A stretch of 64,000 bases of DNA from Oscillospiraceae bacterium (GTDB taxonomy: Bacteria; Bacillota; Clostridia; Lachnospirales; Lachnospiraceae), in NCBI GenBank assembly GCA_021771715.1, contig JAETOO010000001.1, positions 62,001 to 126,000 of the forward strand, in the 5' to 3' direction. This document shows, in pieces, positions 44,192-53,507 of this stretch. The notes beneath the pieces were generated by a model. It worked only from the letters and a program-made list of their open reading frames with translations. It was not told the DNA's origin and searched no databases. Position numbers and translations under genes: made by a program. Every line of letters begins with the position of its first letter. Position 1 is the stretch's first letter.

Positions 44192-47107
44192 ATGGACGAA
44201 AAGAAACTGCTCGACCTGCTTCGGCAGAGCGCAGAGGAGATCACGCCGCCGGATTCTCTGGCCCCGAAGGCGATAGAAAACTTGCTGACTGCATCCGCGC
44301 CGCATGCGCGCGGCGAACAGGATGCTCCCCCGGAAAAAGAACCTGTCATGCAGGCGGAGAAAGGAGTGGATTCGATGAACGCACTCAAAAAGACACCCCT
44401 GAAGAAACTGCATATTTACCGTTATGCCGGCCTCGCGGCGGCGGCCGTGCTCGCCCTCGTCGTCCTGCTGCGCCCCGAGCCGCTCAAAAAGCTCGAGCGC
44501 GAGATCGGCAGAAAAGCGCCGGAAAATGAGATTGCGGTGTATGAGACTGCGACAGACAGCGATCAGGCGACGGCAGGCAGCGGTGCTTCGGAAACAGAGA
44601 TGGCTAAGGCAAATGAGACAACCGACAGCAACACTTCGGAAAAAGAAGTGGCAGGAACAAGCGAGGTAGCTGCTGACAGTGCTTCAAAAGAAGAAATGGA
44701 GGAGGCTAGCGAAGCTCTGACAGATAACGATACTTCGCCAAAAGAGCGGTCCGCGACAGATGTGACAAGTGCCGATGGCGGTCAGAAAGTTTCTGGCAAT
44801 CCGGCTGTCACAGAGACAGCTGCGGAGGCATCTGCGGATGAATTGACGGATGCGACCGGAGAGCAGACTGCAGAGGATACCTCTGTCCTCTCAGACGGAG
44901 CAATCAGCCAAGAATCGGATAAAAACAGCCGCTCTTCCTCGCCGGAAGCAGCGGAGGACAACAGCCGCTCCTTCTCGCCCGAAGCAGCGGAGGACAAGAG
45001 CCGTTCCTCCTTTCCCGAAGCAGCGGAGGACAACAGCCGTTCCTCCATGCCAGAACCAGCAGAAAAGGCCGGCGAAGCATCCTCTGACGGCGGCACCTTC
45101 ATAGAAAATCCTGCTGTAAAAGATCAGCTCTCCTACGCGGAAAGCTACCAGGAGGTGTACGACAAGCTGTACGGGCTCTTTGGGGCGAGCGGTAAGTATG
45201 TCATGTATGACATGGCGCGCAATGCCACCGTAAGCGGCGCCGGCGCTGTGGCTGAAATGTCAGTCGAAGACAGTGCCGTATCCTTCGACACCGGTATGTC
45301 GACCGGCTCTGCCTCCTCGCAAAACGCGCCTGACTTCTCTGAGACAAACCTGCAGGAGCTCGGCGTCGACGAGGGGGATATCGTGAAGACGGACGGCACC
45401 TGGATTTACATTTTGAAGGAGGATCTCTCCTTCTCCATCCTCCGGGCGAACGACGGCGCACCCGCGCTCGCGAGCACGACAAAGCTGGATCTCTCCGGCC
45501 TCGCCCGGCCGTCCATCCGCGCCATGTACCTCGACGGCGACACCTTATGCGTCCTCGCGGACGGCGTACAGACTGCCCTGCAGCAGGACGGCGACACGTA
45601 TCAGACCATGACAAACTACACGACCGTGCTCACCACCTGGGACGTCACGGACCGCAGCCAGCCCGTGCTCATCGGCACGCTGAACCAGGAGGGGCGCTGC
45701 GCCGACTCCCGCAAGGTGGGACCATACCTGTATCTCTTTACCGACTATACGCCATGCCTCGCGGACACGTACGACGAGAGCACCATCGTGCCGCGGATCA
45801 ACGGTGAACTGGTACCCGCTGACCGTTTTTACCTGCCGGAACAGCCGGCCACCGACCGGTATCTCGTGATTTCCTCCGTCGACCTGGGCAACCCGTCCGC
45901 AGTGCTCGACCGGAAGGTGCTCGTCTCCGGCGCATCCGATTTCTACGTGAGCCAGGAGGCGATCTACATCACCAACCAGACGTACTTCGACCAGGAGACG
46001 ATCACGGAGATCATCAAGTTCCACTATGAGGACGGCCGCATTCTGGGCGTCGCGGCCAGCTCCGTGAAGGGCTACCTCAACAACTCGTTCTCCCTGAATG
46101 AGTATGAGGGCAACCTGCGCGTCGTCTCGACCTACTATGACGAGGAATGGAATGAGTGGAACGCGCTCTACATTCTCGACGAAAACCTCGTTCAGCTCTC
46201 CTGCATCGAGGATCTCGCAAAGGGTGAGACGATCCGCTCCGCCAGATTTCTGGGCGACACCGGCTACTTCGTGACCTTCCGGCAGACCGACCCGCTCTTC
46301 TCCGTCGACCTGTCCGATCCGTCCAACCCGCAGATCCGCGGTGAGCTGAAGATCAGCGGCTTCTCCTCCTACCTGCATTTTTACGGGGAGAACCGGCTGC
46401 TCGGCATCGGCTACGAGGCCGACGAGGAGACCGGCATCACGAGCGGGCTGAAGCTCTCCATGTTCGACATCTCGGATCCGGCCAACGTCACCGAAATCAG
46501 CCGCTTCGTCCTGCCCGGCATCACCTGGTGCCCGGCGATCGAGGATTACAAGTCCATCCTCGTCGACCCGCAGAAAAATCTGATCGGCTTCTTCTGCGAC
46601 CAGCGGTACTTCGTCTACTCCTACGACGAGGAGGCAGGGTTCCAGAGAGAGCTGCTCTACGATTTCTACTCGGATGATCTCACCGTCATGAATTCGGAAG
46701 ACGCGTCCGACGGCTCACAAACGCAGACCGGCAATTCCGCAGCACAGACTGGCGGCGCTGACCGGCAGGCAGACGGCTCTACAGACCGAACCAATGGTGC
46801 TGACCGACAGACAGACGGTTCTACAGACCAGACTGACGGCGCTGACCGGCAGACAGACGGTTCTACAGACCAAACTGAAAATTCCACGAATCACACTGAC
46901 GATTCCGGCGAACAGACCGCTGACACCGAAGAGCCCATCGACATCTCCGCGGATGTGGTCACTCCGTCTGCACCTGTGACCGTCGACTACAGCAACATGC
47001 GCGGCCTGTACATCAAAGATACGCTGTACCTCGCAGGAAATCACTTCGTGATCTCCTTTGACATGAACGATGGCTTTGCAAAGCAGAACGTATATACCTT
47101 CCGCTGA
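44192..47107 (+). CDS. Membrane-anchored beta-propeller protein, possible anti-sigma factor
   Basis: A 971-aa protein. Residues 1-72 are cytoplasmic and begin MDEKKLLDLLRQSAEEITPP, like ECF anti-sigma N-termini. One membrane helix lies at about 78-94 (AGLAAAAVLALVVLL). A Ser/Glu/Thr-rich disordered stretch follows to about residue 310, with four 12-residue repeats. Next comes a long extracellular domain of the 'beta propeller' family (PF09826-like: LQELGVDEGDIVKTDGTWIYIL, then VTDRSQPVLIGTLNQEG, LRVVSTYYDEE, SVDLSDPSNPQIRGELKISGFS). Three 14-residue Thr/Asp-rich repeats interrupt its C-terminal part. The anti-sigma role is inferred from gene order and topology. Confidence 0.85.
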   Translation: MDEKKLLDLLRQSAEEITPPDSLAPKAIENLLTASAPHARGEQDAPPEKEPVMQAEKGVDSMNALKKTPLKKLHIYRYAGLAAAAVLALVVLLRPEPLKKLEREIGRKAPENEIAVYETATDSDQATAGSGASETEMAKANETTDSNTSEKEVAGTSEVAADSASKEEMEEASEALTDNDTSPKERSATDVTSADGGQKVSGNPAVTETAAEASADELTDATGEQTAEDTSVLSDGAISQESDKNSRSSSPEAAEDNSRSFSPEAAEDKSRSSFPEAAEDNSRSSMPEPAEKAGEASSDGGTFIENPAVKDQLSYAESYQEVYDKLYGLFGASGKYVMYDMARNATVSGAGAVAEMSVEDSAVSFDTGMSTGSASSQNAPDFSETNLQELGVDEGDIVKTDGTWIYILKEDLSFSILRANDGAPALASTTKLDLSGLARPSIRAMYLDGDTLCVLADGVQTALQQDGDTYQTMTNYTTVLTTWDVTDRSQPVLIGTLNQEGRCADSRKVGPYLYLFTDYTPCLADTYDESTIVPRINGELVPADRFYLPEQPATDRYLVISSVDLGNPSAVLDRKVLVSGASDFYVSQEAIYITNQTYFDQETITEIIKFHYEDGRILGVAASSVKGYLNNSFSLNEYEGNLRVVSTYYDEEWNEWNALYILDENLVQLSCIEDLAKGETIRSARFLGDTGYFVTFRQTDPLFSVDLSDPSNPQIRGELKISGFSSYLHFYGENRLLGIGYEADEETGITSGLKLSMFDISDPANVTEISRFVLPGITWCPAIEDYKSILVDPQKNLIGFFCDQRYFVYSYDEEAGFQRELLYDFYSDDLTVMNSEDASDGSQTQTGNSAAQTGGADRQADGSTDRTNGADRQTDGSTDQTDGADRQTDGSTDQTENSTNHTDDSGEQTADTEEPIDISADVVTPSAPVTVDYSNMRGLYIKDTLYLAGNHFVISFDMNDGFAKQNVYTFR
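44924..45064 (+). repeat. 36-bp in-frame tandem repeats
   Basis: Four copies of a 36-bp unit encoding variants of NSRSSSPEAAED, within the disordered extracellular linker of the beta-propeller protein. Length variation by slippage is likely between strains. Confidence 0.85.
46754..46879 (+). repeat. 42-bp in-frame tandem repeats
   Basis: Three copies of a 42-bp unit encoding GADRQTDGSTDQTD variants, inserted in the beta-propeller domain near the C-terminus. The second and third copies are nearly identical, suggesting recent duplication. Confidence 0.88.
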
Positions 47108-47265
47108 GTCTCAAACGCCACAAGAGGATTTGGCGATATTTCCGGCGAGCCAGACCTGCAGATTACAATACCAGAATGAGGAGATCAATAAAATAACCAT
47201 TTGTATTTCCTATTTATATAGCAAGGCTGGAAAACCGTGATCTTAAAATTTCCAGCTAATGCTGT

Positions 47266-47306
47266 AGGCGATATGCAGTCCATGACGGAATCATATCGCC
47301 TTTTTC
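47266..47306 (+). terminator. Terminator of the sigma factor/beta-propeller operon
   Basis: A 10-bp perfect stem AGGCGATATG/CATATCGCCT (47266-47275, 47292-47301), followed by TTTTC. It lies about 160 nt after the beta-propeller stop codon. The remaining sequence to the next gene at 47474 shows no gene. Confidence 0.75.
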
Positions 47307-47473
47307 AATCGTTTGTAATATAGTTACGACTCGCCTTCTGGAGCTCCTTGCGCTGCAAGCTGGTTCCGTCCGGCAAGTTCATCCGGCAATTTTTTTGAAA
47401 TCCGGCTATACTTTTGGGATGGAATCAAGTACAATGGGTGCATTAGCAAATCGGGATTCTGAGGAGGGTAATT

Positions 47474-48265
47474 ATGGACCGCTTTGTGGATGAAAGAGAT
47501 TTGAAACTCTTGGAGAATGACAAATATACCTTTTTTGTGCTTCGCCGTATTATCGGCGGAAAATGTGAGCTGCTTTTGACCGACCACGAAAGGCTGATCC
47601 TTTGCTTTACGGGTCATCCGTTTCCAGTATGGATCTGGACTCCGGACGATGCATCGGAAGCGGAAATGGAAAAAGCCTATCAGCTCGCACTGGGATGTTC
47701 CCTGCTGAACGGTGAATTTCACTTTAATCTCAAGTATAATCTGGCAAAATTCTTTATGGAACGGGCTGCTGTGGACGGTAAAACATATTCCATTTCCATG
47801 AATCTGTTTGCATATGATTGCCAGAATCCTGTAAAACCGACCGAGATCGCTGACGGCTCCATTCACCGATGTGGGATCGAAGATTTGGATGAACTGGTCG
47901 ATTTTATAGATTTGTTCCACAAAGAAACAGGCGTTGACCAAAAGGATCGTGACAGTTACCGCACAGATGCAGAAGCATATATCCATACGGGAAACATGTT
48001 TTTCTGGAAGAATCAGCAGGGAAATGCGGTTGCAAGCTGTAAGTTTGCGCCGAATGGGGATATGGCATCTCTCAATCTTGTGTTTACTCATCCCGAATAT
48101 CGCAGAAAACATTATGCCGAAAATCTCGTTTATCACGTTACAAAGCTTGCAATCGATGCAGGATATGTTCCTATGCTTTATACCGATGCCGATTATACCG
48201 CGTCGAATGCCTGTTACGAGAAGATCGGATATGTTCTTCGAGGCAAACTGTGTACAATCAGTTAA
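47474..48265 (+). CDS. GNAT family N-acetyltransferase
   Basis: A 263-aa protein with a poorly conserved N-terminal half and a C-terminal GNAT domain (ASLNLVFTHPEYRRKHYAENLVYHVTKLAI, then YTDADYTASNACYEKIGYVLRGKL). It resembles the two-domain GNAT group sometimes annotated as predicted acetyltransferases. The gene is more AT-rich than its neighbours, possibly acquired. GAGGAGGG lies before the ATG. Substrate unknown. Confidence 0.88.
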   Translation: MDRFVDERDLKLLENDKYTFFVLRRIIGGKCELLLTDHERLILCFTGHPFPVWIWTPDDASEAEMEKAYQLALGCSLLNGEFHFNLKYNLAKFFMERAAVDGKTYSISMNLFAYDCQNPVKPTEIADGSIHRCGIEDLDELVDFIDLFHKETGVDQKDRDSYRTDAEAYIHTGNMFFWKNQQGNAVASCKFAPNGDMASLNLVFTHPEYRRKHYAENLVYHVTKLAIDAGYVPMLYTDADYTASNACYEKIGYVLRGKLCTIS

Positions 48266-48337
48266 ACAAATATGTGCTATAGAATGACAGGAGCGTGTGA
48301 TATGGACAGCAAACGAATCACCCACTCCATTGAGCCC

Positions 48338-49021
48338 TCAGTTCTTCTGCAGAAATTCCAGCACTCTCTCGTTATACGCGTCTGCATTTTTATCCGCGAT
48401 AAAATGATCTCCCGCGAGGAGCGCAAGCTCGGATCCGGCGATATGCTCTGCGATCAGCCTGATGTGCTCCTCCTTGATCATATCCCTTGTCCCCGCGAGC
48501 ACCAGCGTCTTGGCCTTTATCCCGGAAAGCGATTCTGCCGGCACGTTCGGCTCATGCACCATCAGGCCAAGCAGCTCGGCATTCGCCCTCGCCCCGTCGC
48601 TTTTTGCCGCAAATCTCCGGACGATCCGGTAGCCGATCTCAATCGGGATCTGCACCGATCGCCTTACTCCGCCGGCATTCAGATTCGCGCCGTTTAAGAT
48701 CAGCTTCCCCACCCGCTCCGGGTAGCGCAGCGCAAACACCATCGCAATATTTCCGCCGTCCGAAAACCCCAGCAGATGCGCTCTGTCGATCCCTCGCTCA
48801 TCCAGGAAGCCCCGCAGATCCTCCGCAAACTGGCGGATCGTAAAAGGCTGCCCGCCCCTGGGCGTCCTCCCGTGTCCTCTCGTGTCCAGCGCGTACACAT
48901 GGTAGAACTTCGAAAATGGTTCGATCTGATGCTTGAAATAACCGCAGTCTCCTCCGTTCCCGTGCAGCAGAACGAGCGGCTCGCCCTGGCCTTTTTCTAT
49001 ATAGAAGTGTTTTATGTCCAT
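48338..49021 (-). CDS. Alpha/beta hydrolase
   Basis: A 227-aa alpha/beta-hydrolase. Oxyanion region LVLLHGNGGDCGYF, nucleophile elbow LLGFSDGGNIAM with Ser near residue 91, the acid in LAGTRDMI and the His in LAGDHFIADKN. I chose the ATG at 49021, with GGGAG upstream. Family members include esterases and C-C hydrolases; substrate is unknown. Monocistronic. Confidence 0.9.
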   Translation of the reverse strand: MDIKHFYIEKGQGEPLVLLHGNGGDCGYFKHQIEPFSKFYHVYALDTRGHGRTPRGGQPFTIRQFAEDLRGFLDERGIDRAHLLGFSDGGNIAMVFALRYPERVGKLILNGANLNAGGVRRSVQIPIEIGYRIVRRFAAKSDGARANAELLGLMVHEPNVPAESLSGIKAKTLVLAGTRDMIKEEHIRLIAEHIAGSELALLAGDHFIADKNADAYNERVLEFLQKN

Positions 49022-49126
49022 TGTCTCAGCTCCCGATTTTGTACTGTCATGATGCTTCCTTGTATCACACAGCATGAGATTCGACCATCAAGTACGGGAG
49101 ATTTCACGCTCCCCAGATTGTACCAG

Positions 49127-50065
49127 TTATTTTCCCGCCAATTCTTTAAAATCCGCGGCAGACAGAATACCGCAAACCACCACTACGATTGCACAAACGA
49201 TCGTGCTCGGGGTAAGAACGGAATAGTCTCTTAAAATAAGAACTGTAAATACAATCGCCCAGGCAGAATAAGACACATTAAGCGCCATAGCCTTAGAAGC
49301 CCCAATCTGTGCAATTGCTTTGTAGTAAAACAGATAGGATACCGTTGCAAACAAAGCGGCAAGTGCAACGGTCGGCAACAGCCATCCCGTATGATCTGTA
49401 AACAAATGAATTGTAAATCCCCATCCTTTCAGCACCGGAAGAACAATGCATCCGTTTACGATAGCTGATGTTGTCTGCCGGATTTGTAGAGCATACTCAT
49501 CCTTAACCTCTGGATCCCGCATACATTTAGCCAAAATAACCGCCTCAATCCCCCAGCCAAACGCACACATAAGTGCACCGCCCAATCCCAGCCAGAAATT
49601 GTGAATATCCAGCTCAGGAGAATAACTTAGCCCATAAACCCCCGATAACGTAGCTACCAACAGCAGCCATCGATACCACTGCATCTTCTCCTTCAGGAAG
49701 AAATACGCAAGCACCGCACCAATCGCCGGGAAAACAGCGCTCGCAACAGCCCCGATTGACGCCCCCATATAATTGACTGCCAGAACATAGCCTGTCATAC
49801 CAACCGGACCGCCAATCACTGCCGCGGCAATGACAAAGCGACCGCCTTTCTTCTTTAAACAGTCAAAAACACGTTTCAGATTTCCTCTCGCACCATTATA
49901 AATCGTTACCCACACAGCAGAACAGGTATCATGCAAAAATGTGCTCACAAACGGAGCCAAAAAAACGGCCTGTTCAGAAGATACAAACGGGGTCATCCCC
50001 AGAGCAATTCCCAAAATAATCGTCTCCAACGCCCACATAACTCCCGCCATAATTCCTGCAAACAT
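49127..50065 (-). CDS. EamA/DMT family transporter
   Basis: A 312-aa membrane protein with ten predicted helices arranged as two EamA repeats (second repeat near AWAIVFTVLILRDYSVLTPSTIVCAIVVVVCGIL). It is a drug/metabolite exporter by family. The insert NGARGNLKRVFDCLKKKGG lies between helices of the first half. It is more AT-rich than its surroundings. Substrate unknown. Confidence 0.9.
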   Translation of the reverse strand: MFAGIMAGVMWALETIILGIALGMTPFVSSEQAVFLAPFVSTFLHDTCSAVWVTIYNGARGNLKRVFDCLKKKGGRFVIAAAVIGGPVGMTGYVLAVNYMGASIGAVASAVFPAIGAVLAYFFLKEKMQWYRWLLLVATLSGVYGLSYSPELDIHNFWLGLGGALMCAFGWGIEAVILAKCMRDPEVKDEYALQIRQTTSAIVNGCIVLPVLKGWGFTIHLFTDHTGWLLPTVALAALFATVSYLFYYKAIAQIGASKAMALNVSYSAWAIVFTVLILRDYSVLTPSTIVCAIVVVVCGILSAADFKELAGK

Positions 50066-50399
50066 AATAGTATCTCCCCATTAAATTTCCTTGAATACTT
50101 TCATGTTATTTCATTCTTCGGTCATTGCGATATTGAAATTATCACGGTCAACAGCCGGCTTTACGGAACAAAACCGCGCTGATACGAATCTAAATGTCCG
50201 GTAGTCCCTTGCCATATCCAGCGGCGTATTTCATAATGATGACGGTTATTTTAATACCCAGGGATTTAGTACGCACGGAAGATACTCCTTGATAAACTGA
50301 TACGCATCACGTATTACTAGATTCTGGATTCTCACCTCCTCAAGAGATTTTCCAGAAACTCTCCGCCTGATGCGCTGCACGCTTCCCCGAAAGAGCGCC
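50066..50399. other. Intergenic region with a possible gene remnant
   Basis: 334 nt between two minus-strand genes. A 29-codon frame (50335 to 50246, minus, GTG start overlapping an AGGAGG) encodes RIQNLVIRDAYQFIKEYLPC and a short tail. It is too short and poorly placed relative to its ribosome-binding site to call a gene and may be a fragment. No strong hairpin was seen. Confidence 0.3.
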
Positions 50400-51341
50400 T
50401 CATCCCCTCAATCCATACCTCTGCATCCAGTCCAGAATATCCCCGTACACTGCGTACCGGTCGAGCTCGTTGAGCACCTCGTGGCGGTCGTGCGGATACA
50501 GCTTGCATTCCACCTGCTCCATCCCTGTCTTTTTAAACAGCGATACGACCTTGCGTACGCCTTTTCCGCAGCCGCCCACGGGGTCCTCCTCGCCCGCGAT
50601 AAAGAGGACCGGCAGGCTGCGCTTCATCCTGGTCAGGTACTCCGGGCGGACGATCTTGTAGAGTGCAAGAAACATGTTGTAATACCCGTTCAGTGTAAAG
50701 GCGAATCCGCATTTGTCATCTGCCAGGTACGCGTCCACGACCGCGTCGTCGCGGCAGATCCAGTCAAACTCTGTCCGGTTCGGCGCAAACCTCAGATTGT
50801 AGCTCCCTGACACCATCCAGTTGAGCACATGGCTCCGGTACCGCCAGCCCTTCGCCGCGGCCTCCGCCCGGCAAAGGGAAAGCGCCAGCCGCACCTCCGC
50901 CTCCGGGTGATAGCCCGTCCCACAAAGGATCGCGCCGTCCAACACGCTGCCGTAGCAGCACAGATACTGCCTCGCCAGGAACGATCCCATGCTGTGTCCG
51001 AGCAGCACATACGGCACATCCGGGTACTGTTTTCTGGTTCTCCGGTACACGGTATGGATGTCGCGCACCAGCGCGCGGTTTCCGTTCTTTTTGGCAAAAT
51101 ATCCGTAATCCTCCTGCTTTGCTGACAGGCCGTGCCCCAGATGGTCATGCCCGGTCACAAGGATTCCCTGCTCTGCCAGATAGACCGCAAACGAGCGATA
51201 CCGCTCGATGTGCTCGGCCATACCATGCGTGATCTGCAGCACCGCGCGGGCCTCTCCCTCCGGGATCCACTGTACCCCGTGGATCTTCGCATCGCCGCTC
51301 GCCGAGCGAAAAGAAAACTGTTCCTCTCTTACCATATTCAT
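50400..51341 (-). CDS. Alpha/beta hydrolase, monoacylglycerol-lipase/lysophospholipase type
   Basis: A 313-aa Hydrolase_4 family protein. THGMAEHIERY near residue 40, DHLGHGLS, nucleophile elbow LLGHSMGSFLARQ, the acidic residue in AGEEDPVGG and the catalytic His in YPHDRHEVLNE. It cleaves acyl esters of small lipids by family. It lies downstream of rsmA on the same strand after a 200-nt quasi-repetitive spacer. Confidence 0.92.
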   Translation of the reverse strand: MNMVREEQFSFRSASGDAKIHGVQWIPEGEARAVLQITHGMAEHIERYRSFAVYLAEQGILVTGHDHLGHGLSAKQEDYGYFAKKNGNRALVRDIHTVYRRTRKQYPDVPYVLLGHSMGSFLARQYLCCYGSVLDGAILCGTGYHPEAEVRLALSLCRAEAAAKGWRYRSHVLNWMVSGSYNLRFAPNRTEFDWICRDDAVVDAYLADDKCGFAFTLNGYYNMFLALYKIVRPEYLTRMKRSLPVLFIAGEEDPVGGCGKGVRKVVSLFKKTGMEQVECKLYPHDRHEVLNELDRYAVYGDILDWMQRYGLRG

Positions 51342-51541
51342 CTCCCTGCACTTTCTATTTTATGTCATATTTCTGCGTATATGCTGCTGTATCGGCATTA
51401 CCCGTTCACGCCATTGCATCATACTCTGTTGCGCCTGCCTCTGCCATCCACGCAACTGCATCATACACTACTATATCCGGCGCTACGGTTTAAACTGCAC
51501 ATTGCAGACTGCATCATGCTCTACTTCACTTCCACTGCGTT
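51342..51541 (-). other. Quasi-repetitive spacer between rsmA and the hydrolase gene
   Basis: 200 nt, minus strand, containing three diverged copies of a unit around GAGTATGATGCAGTTGCGTG (variants CATGATGCAGT, TATGATGCAGT, TATGATGCAAT). No gene or terminator is visible. Confidence 0.45.
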
Positions 51542-52429
51542 TTACGCTTGGGTTATCTGCTCTATTTTCACACCCAGCACGTCCGAGAGTTGTGCGAACT
51601 GCTCCAGCGTCAGCATCTCCCCGCGCACCGTCTCGCTCCACCCGAGCTGCTGCAGCGCCCCAAGAATCGTCTCCTTATCAAACGAAAGCTCCGGCGCGTT
51701 TTTCAGCCCGTTCACCAGTGTCTTCCGCCGCTGATTGAAGGACGCGCGGATCAGCGCAAACATCAGCCGCTCGTCCTGCACCTGCACCGGCGGCTTGTCA
51801 TACTTTTTCAGGCGGATCACTGCGCTTCCGACGTTCGGGCGCGGCATAAAGCAGTTCGGGGGCACGTTGGCCGCGAGATACGGCAGCGCGTAGTACTGCA
51901 CCGCCAGCGACAGCGCCCCGTAATCTTTCGTCCCCGGCCCTGCCTTCATCCGCTCGGCGACCTCCTTCTGCACCATCACCGTGATGCACTCCACAGGGAC
52001 ATGGCTCTCGAACAGCCCCATGATGATCGGCGTCGTAATATAATATGGAAGGTTTGCCACCACCTTGATCGGGCGTCCGCCGTTTTTCTCTCTGGCAAGC
52101 TGCGCCAGATCGAGCTTCAGCACATCCTCATTGATCACACTCACGTTGTCGTACTCTGCGAGCGTCTCCGCGAGAATCGGGATCAGATTCCGGTCGATCT
52201 CAACTGCCGTCACCTCGCGCGCCGCCTCCGCGAGATACTGTGTCATCGTCCCGATCCCCGGCCCGATCTCCAGCACAAAGTCGTCCTTTGTAATCTCTGC
52301 TGCGGCAATGATCTTGTCCAGCACGTGCGCGTCAATCAGAAAATTCTGCCCGAACTTCTTCTGAAAATCAAAGCCGTGCTTCTTGATTACCTCAATCGTC
52401 CTCTGCGGATTCGATAATTTCTCTGCCAT
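51542..52429 (-). CDS. rsmA: 16S rRNA dimethyladenosine transferase (KsgA/RsmA)
   Basis: A 295-aa SAM-dependent methyltransferase that dimethylates two adjacent adenines near the 3' end of 16S rRNA. Motifs: KKFGQNFLID, LEIGPGIGTMTQYLAE (SAM site), VEIDRNLIPIL, VVANLPYYITTPIIM (NLPY catalytic motif) and VPPNCFMPRPNVGSAVIRL. Normal length. It follows tatD on the same strand, a common pairing in Firmicutes. Confidence 0.97.
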   Translation of the reverse strand: MAEKLSNPQRTIEVIKKHGFDFQKKFGQNFLIDAHVLDKIIAAAEITKDDFVLEIGPGIGTMTQYLAEAAREVTAVEIDRNLIPILAETLAEYDNVSVINEDVLKLDLAQLAREKNGGRPIKVVANLPYYITTPIIMGLFESHVPVECITVMVQKEVAERMKAGPGTKDYGALSLAVQYYALPYLAANVPPNCFMPRPNVGSAVIRLKKYDKPPVQVQDERLMFALIRASFNQRRKTLVNGLKNAPELSFDKETILGALQQLGWSETVRGEMLTLEQFAQLSDVLGVKIEQITQA

Positions 52430-52721
52430 ACGCTCTCCCTGCCTGTCCTCCTGCTCCGTCTCCTCTGTATGAATCCCCTGTATGGATTCTCGTCACTGTC
52501 ATTCCACGATTTGTCCCGTGACCGCCTGCTGTGCTCAGATTTGCGCAGCCCGCCGTCTCAAGTTCCCTCTGTCCGATCCCACTCCGATCTCAGACATCTC
52601 TGGTTCGATTTCATCTACTTCCTTAGACTCTTCTCGTCCAATTCCACACTCTTCCCTCACACATCTCTTGCTCGATCTCATCTGTTGTCTCAGACACTTC
52701 TCTTTAATCCCATCTACGCTC
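52430..52721 (-). other. Purine-rich spacer between tatD and rsmA
   Basis: 292 nt. The minus strand is strongly purine-rich with a repeated GAGATG-TGAGA-like theme. No frame resembles a protein and no terminator hairpin was seen. Confidence 0.5.
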
Positions 52722-53507
52722 TCAGCCGCCCTGCGCTCCGGTCGTCCTCGGGAAGATGCGCCGCACGTTCTCCCACGTCACCCGCTCTACTTCCTCCGGC
52801 TCGATTCCTTTCACGTGCGCGATCTCCTCGATCACGAGCGGAAGGTACAGCGACGAGTTGCGCTTTCCGCGGTGCGGTGTCGGTGCCAGGTACGGGCAGT
52901 CCGTCTCGACCACGATGCGTTCCAGCGGCACTGCTGCCGCTACCTCCCGCAGAACCCGCGCATTTTTGAACGTCACGACGCCGCCGATCCCGATCGCATA
53001 CCCGAGCTTCACGTACTCCATCGCCATCTGCGCCGAGGACGAAAAGCAGTGGATCACGCCGCCCGTCGTCCCGGCATGCTCCGCCTTCATGATGTCAAAC
53101 GTGTCCTGCGCGGCGTCCCGGCTGTGGATGTTCACCGGGAGCCCCTCTTCCTTCGCCATCTGCAGCTGTGCGATAAACCAGCGTTTCTGCAGCTCGTGCG
53201 CTTCTTTGTCCCAGTAATAGTCCAGACCGATCTCTCCGACCGCGACCGTCTTCGGGTTCCGGCAGAGGCCCCGCAGCCACTGCAGCTTCTCCTCGTCCAG
53301 CCAGCCGACGTAGTCCGGATGGATCCCGACCGCCGCGTACACAAACGGATATTGCTCGGCCAGCCTCTGGCTCTCCCTCACTCCGTCCGGCGACGCGCCG
53401 ACATTGATGATCCCGCCGACCCCCGCCTCCGTCATCCCCGCGAGCAGCTCATCGCGGTCCTCGTCAAATTTTTCATCGTCATAATGTGCATGACTGTCAA
53501 AAATCAT
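52722..53507 (-). CDS. tatD: TatD family metal-dependent deoxyribonuclease
   Basis: A 261-aa TIM-barrel hydrolase. Metal ligands: FDSHAHYDDEKF at the N-terminus, GEIGLDYYW, VNIHSRDAAQDT, GGVIHCFSSS and VETDCPYL. TatD family members have been reported as 3'-5' exonucleases or D-aminoacyl-tRNA deacylase-like enzymes. Normal length, upstream of rsmA. Confidence 0.96.
   Translation of the reverse strand: MIFDSHAHYDDEKFDEDRDELLAGMTEAGVGGIINVGASPDGVRESQRLAEQYPFVYAAVGIHPDYVGWLDEEKLQWLRGLCRNPKTVAVGEIGLDYYWDKEAHELQKRWFIAQLQMAKEEGLPVNIHSRDAAQDTFDIMKAEHAGTTGGVIHCFSSSAQMAMEYVKLGYAIGIGGVVTFKNARVLREVAAAVPLERIVVETDCPYLAPTPHRGKRNSSLYLPLVIEEIAHVKGIEPEEVERVTWENVRRIFPRTTGAQGG

Noticed and set aside
50246-50335. 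A 29-codon minus-strand frame with an AGGAGG overlapping its GTG
   Set aside because: The ribosome-binding site overlaps the start codon, the product is very short and no family was recognised. Kept only as a note in the intergenic entry.
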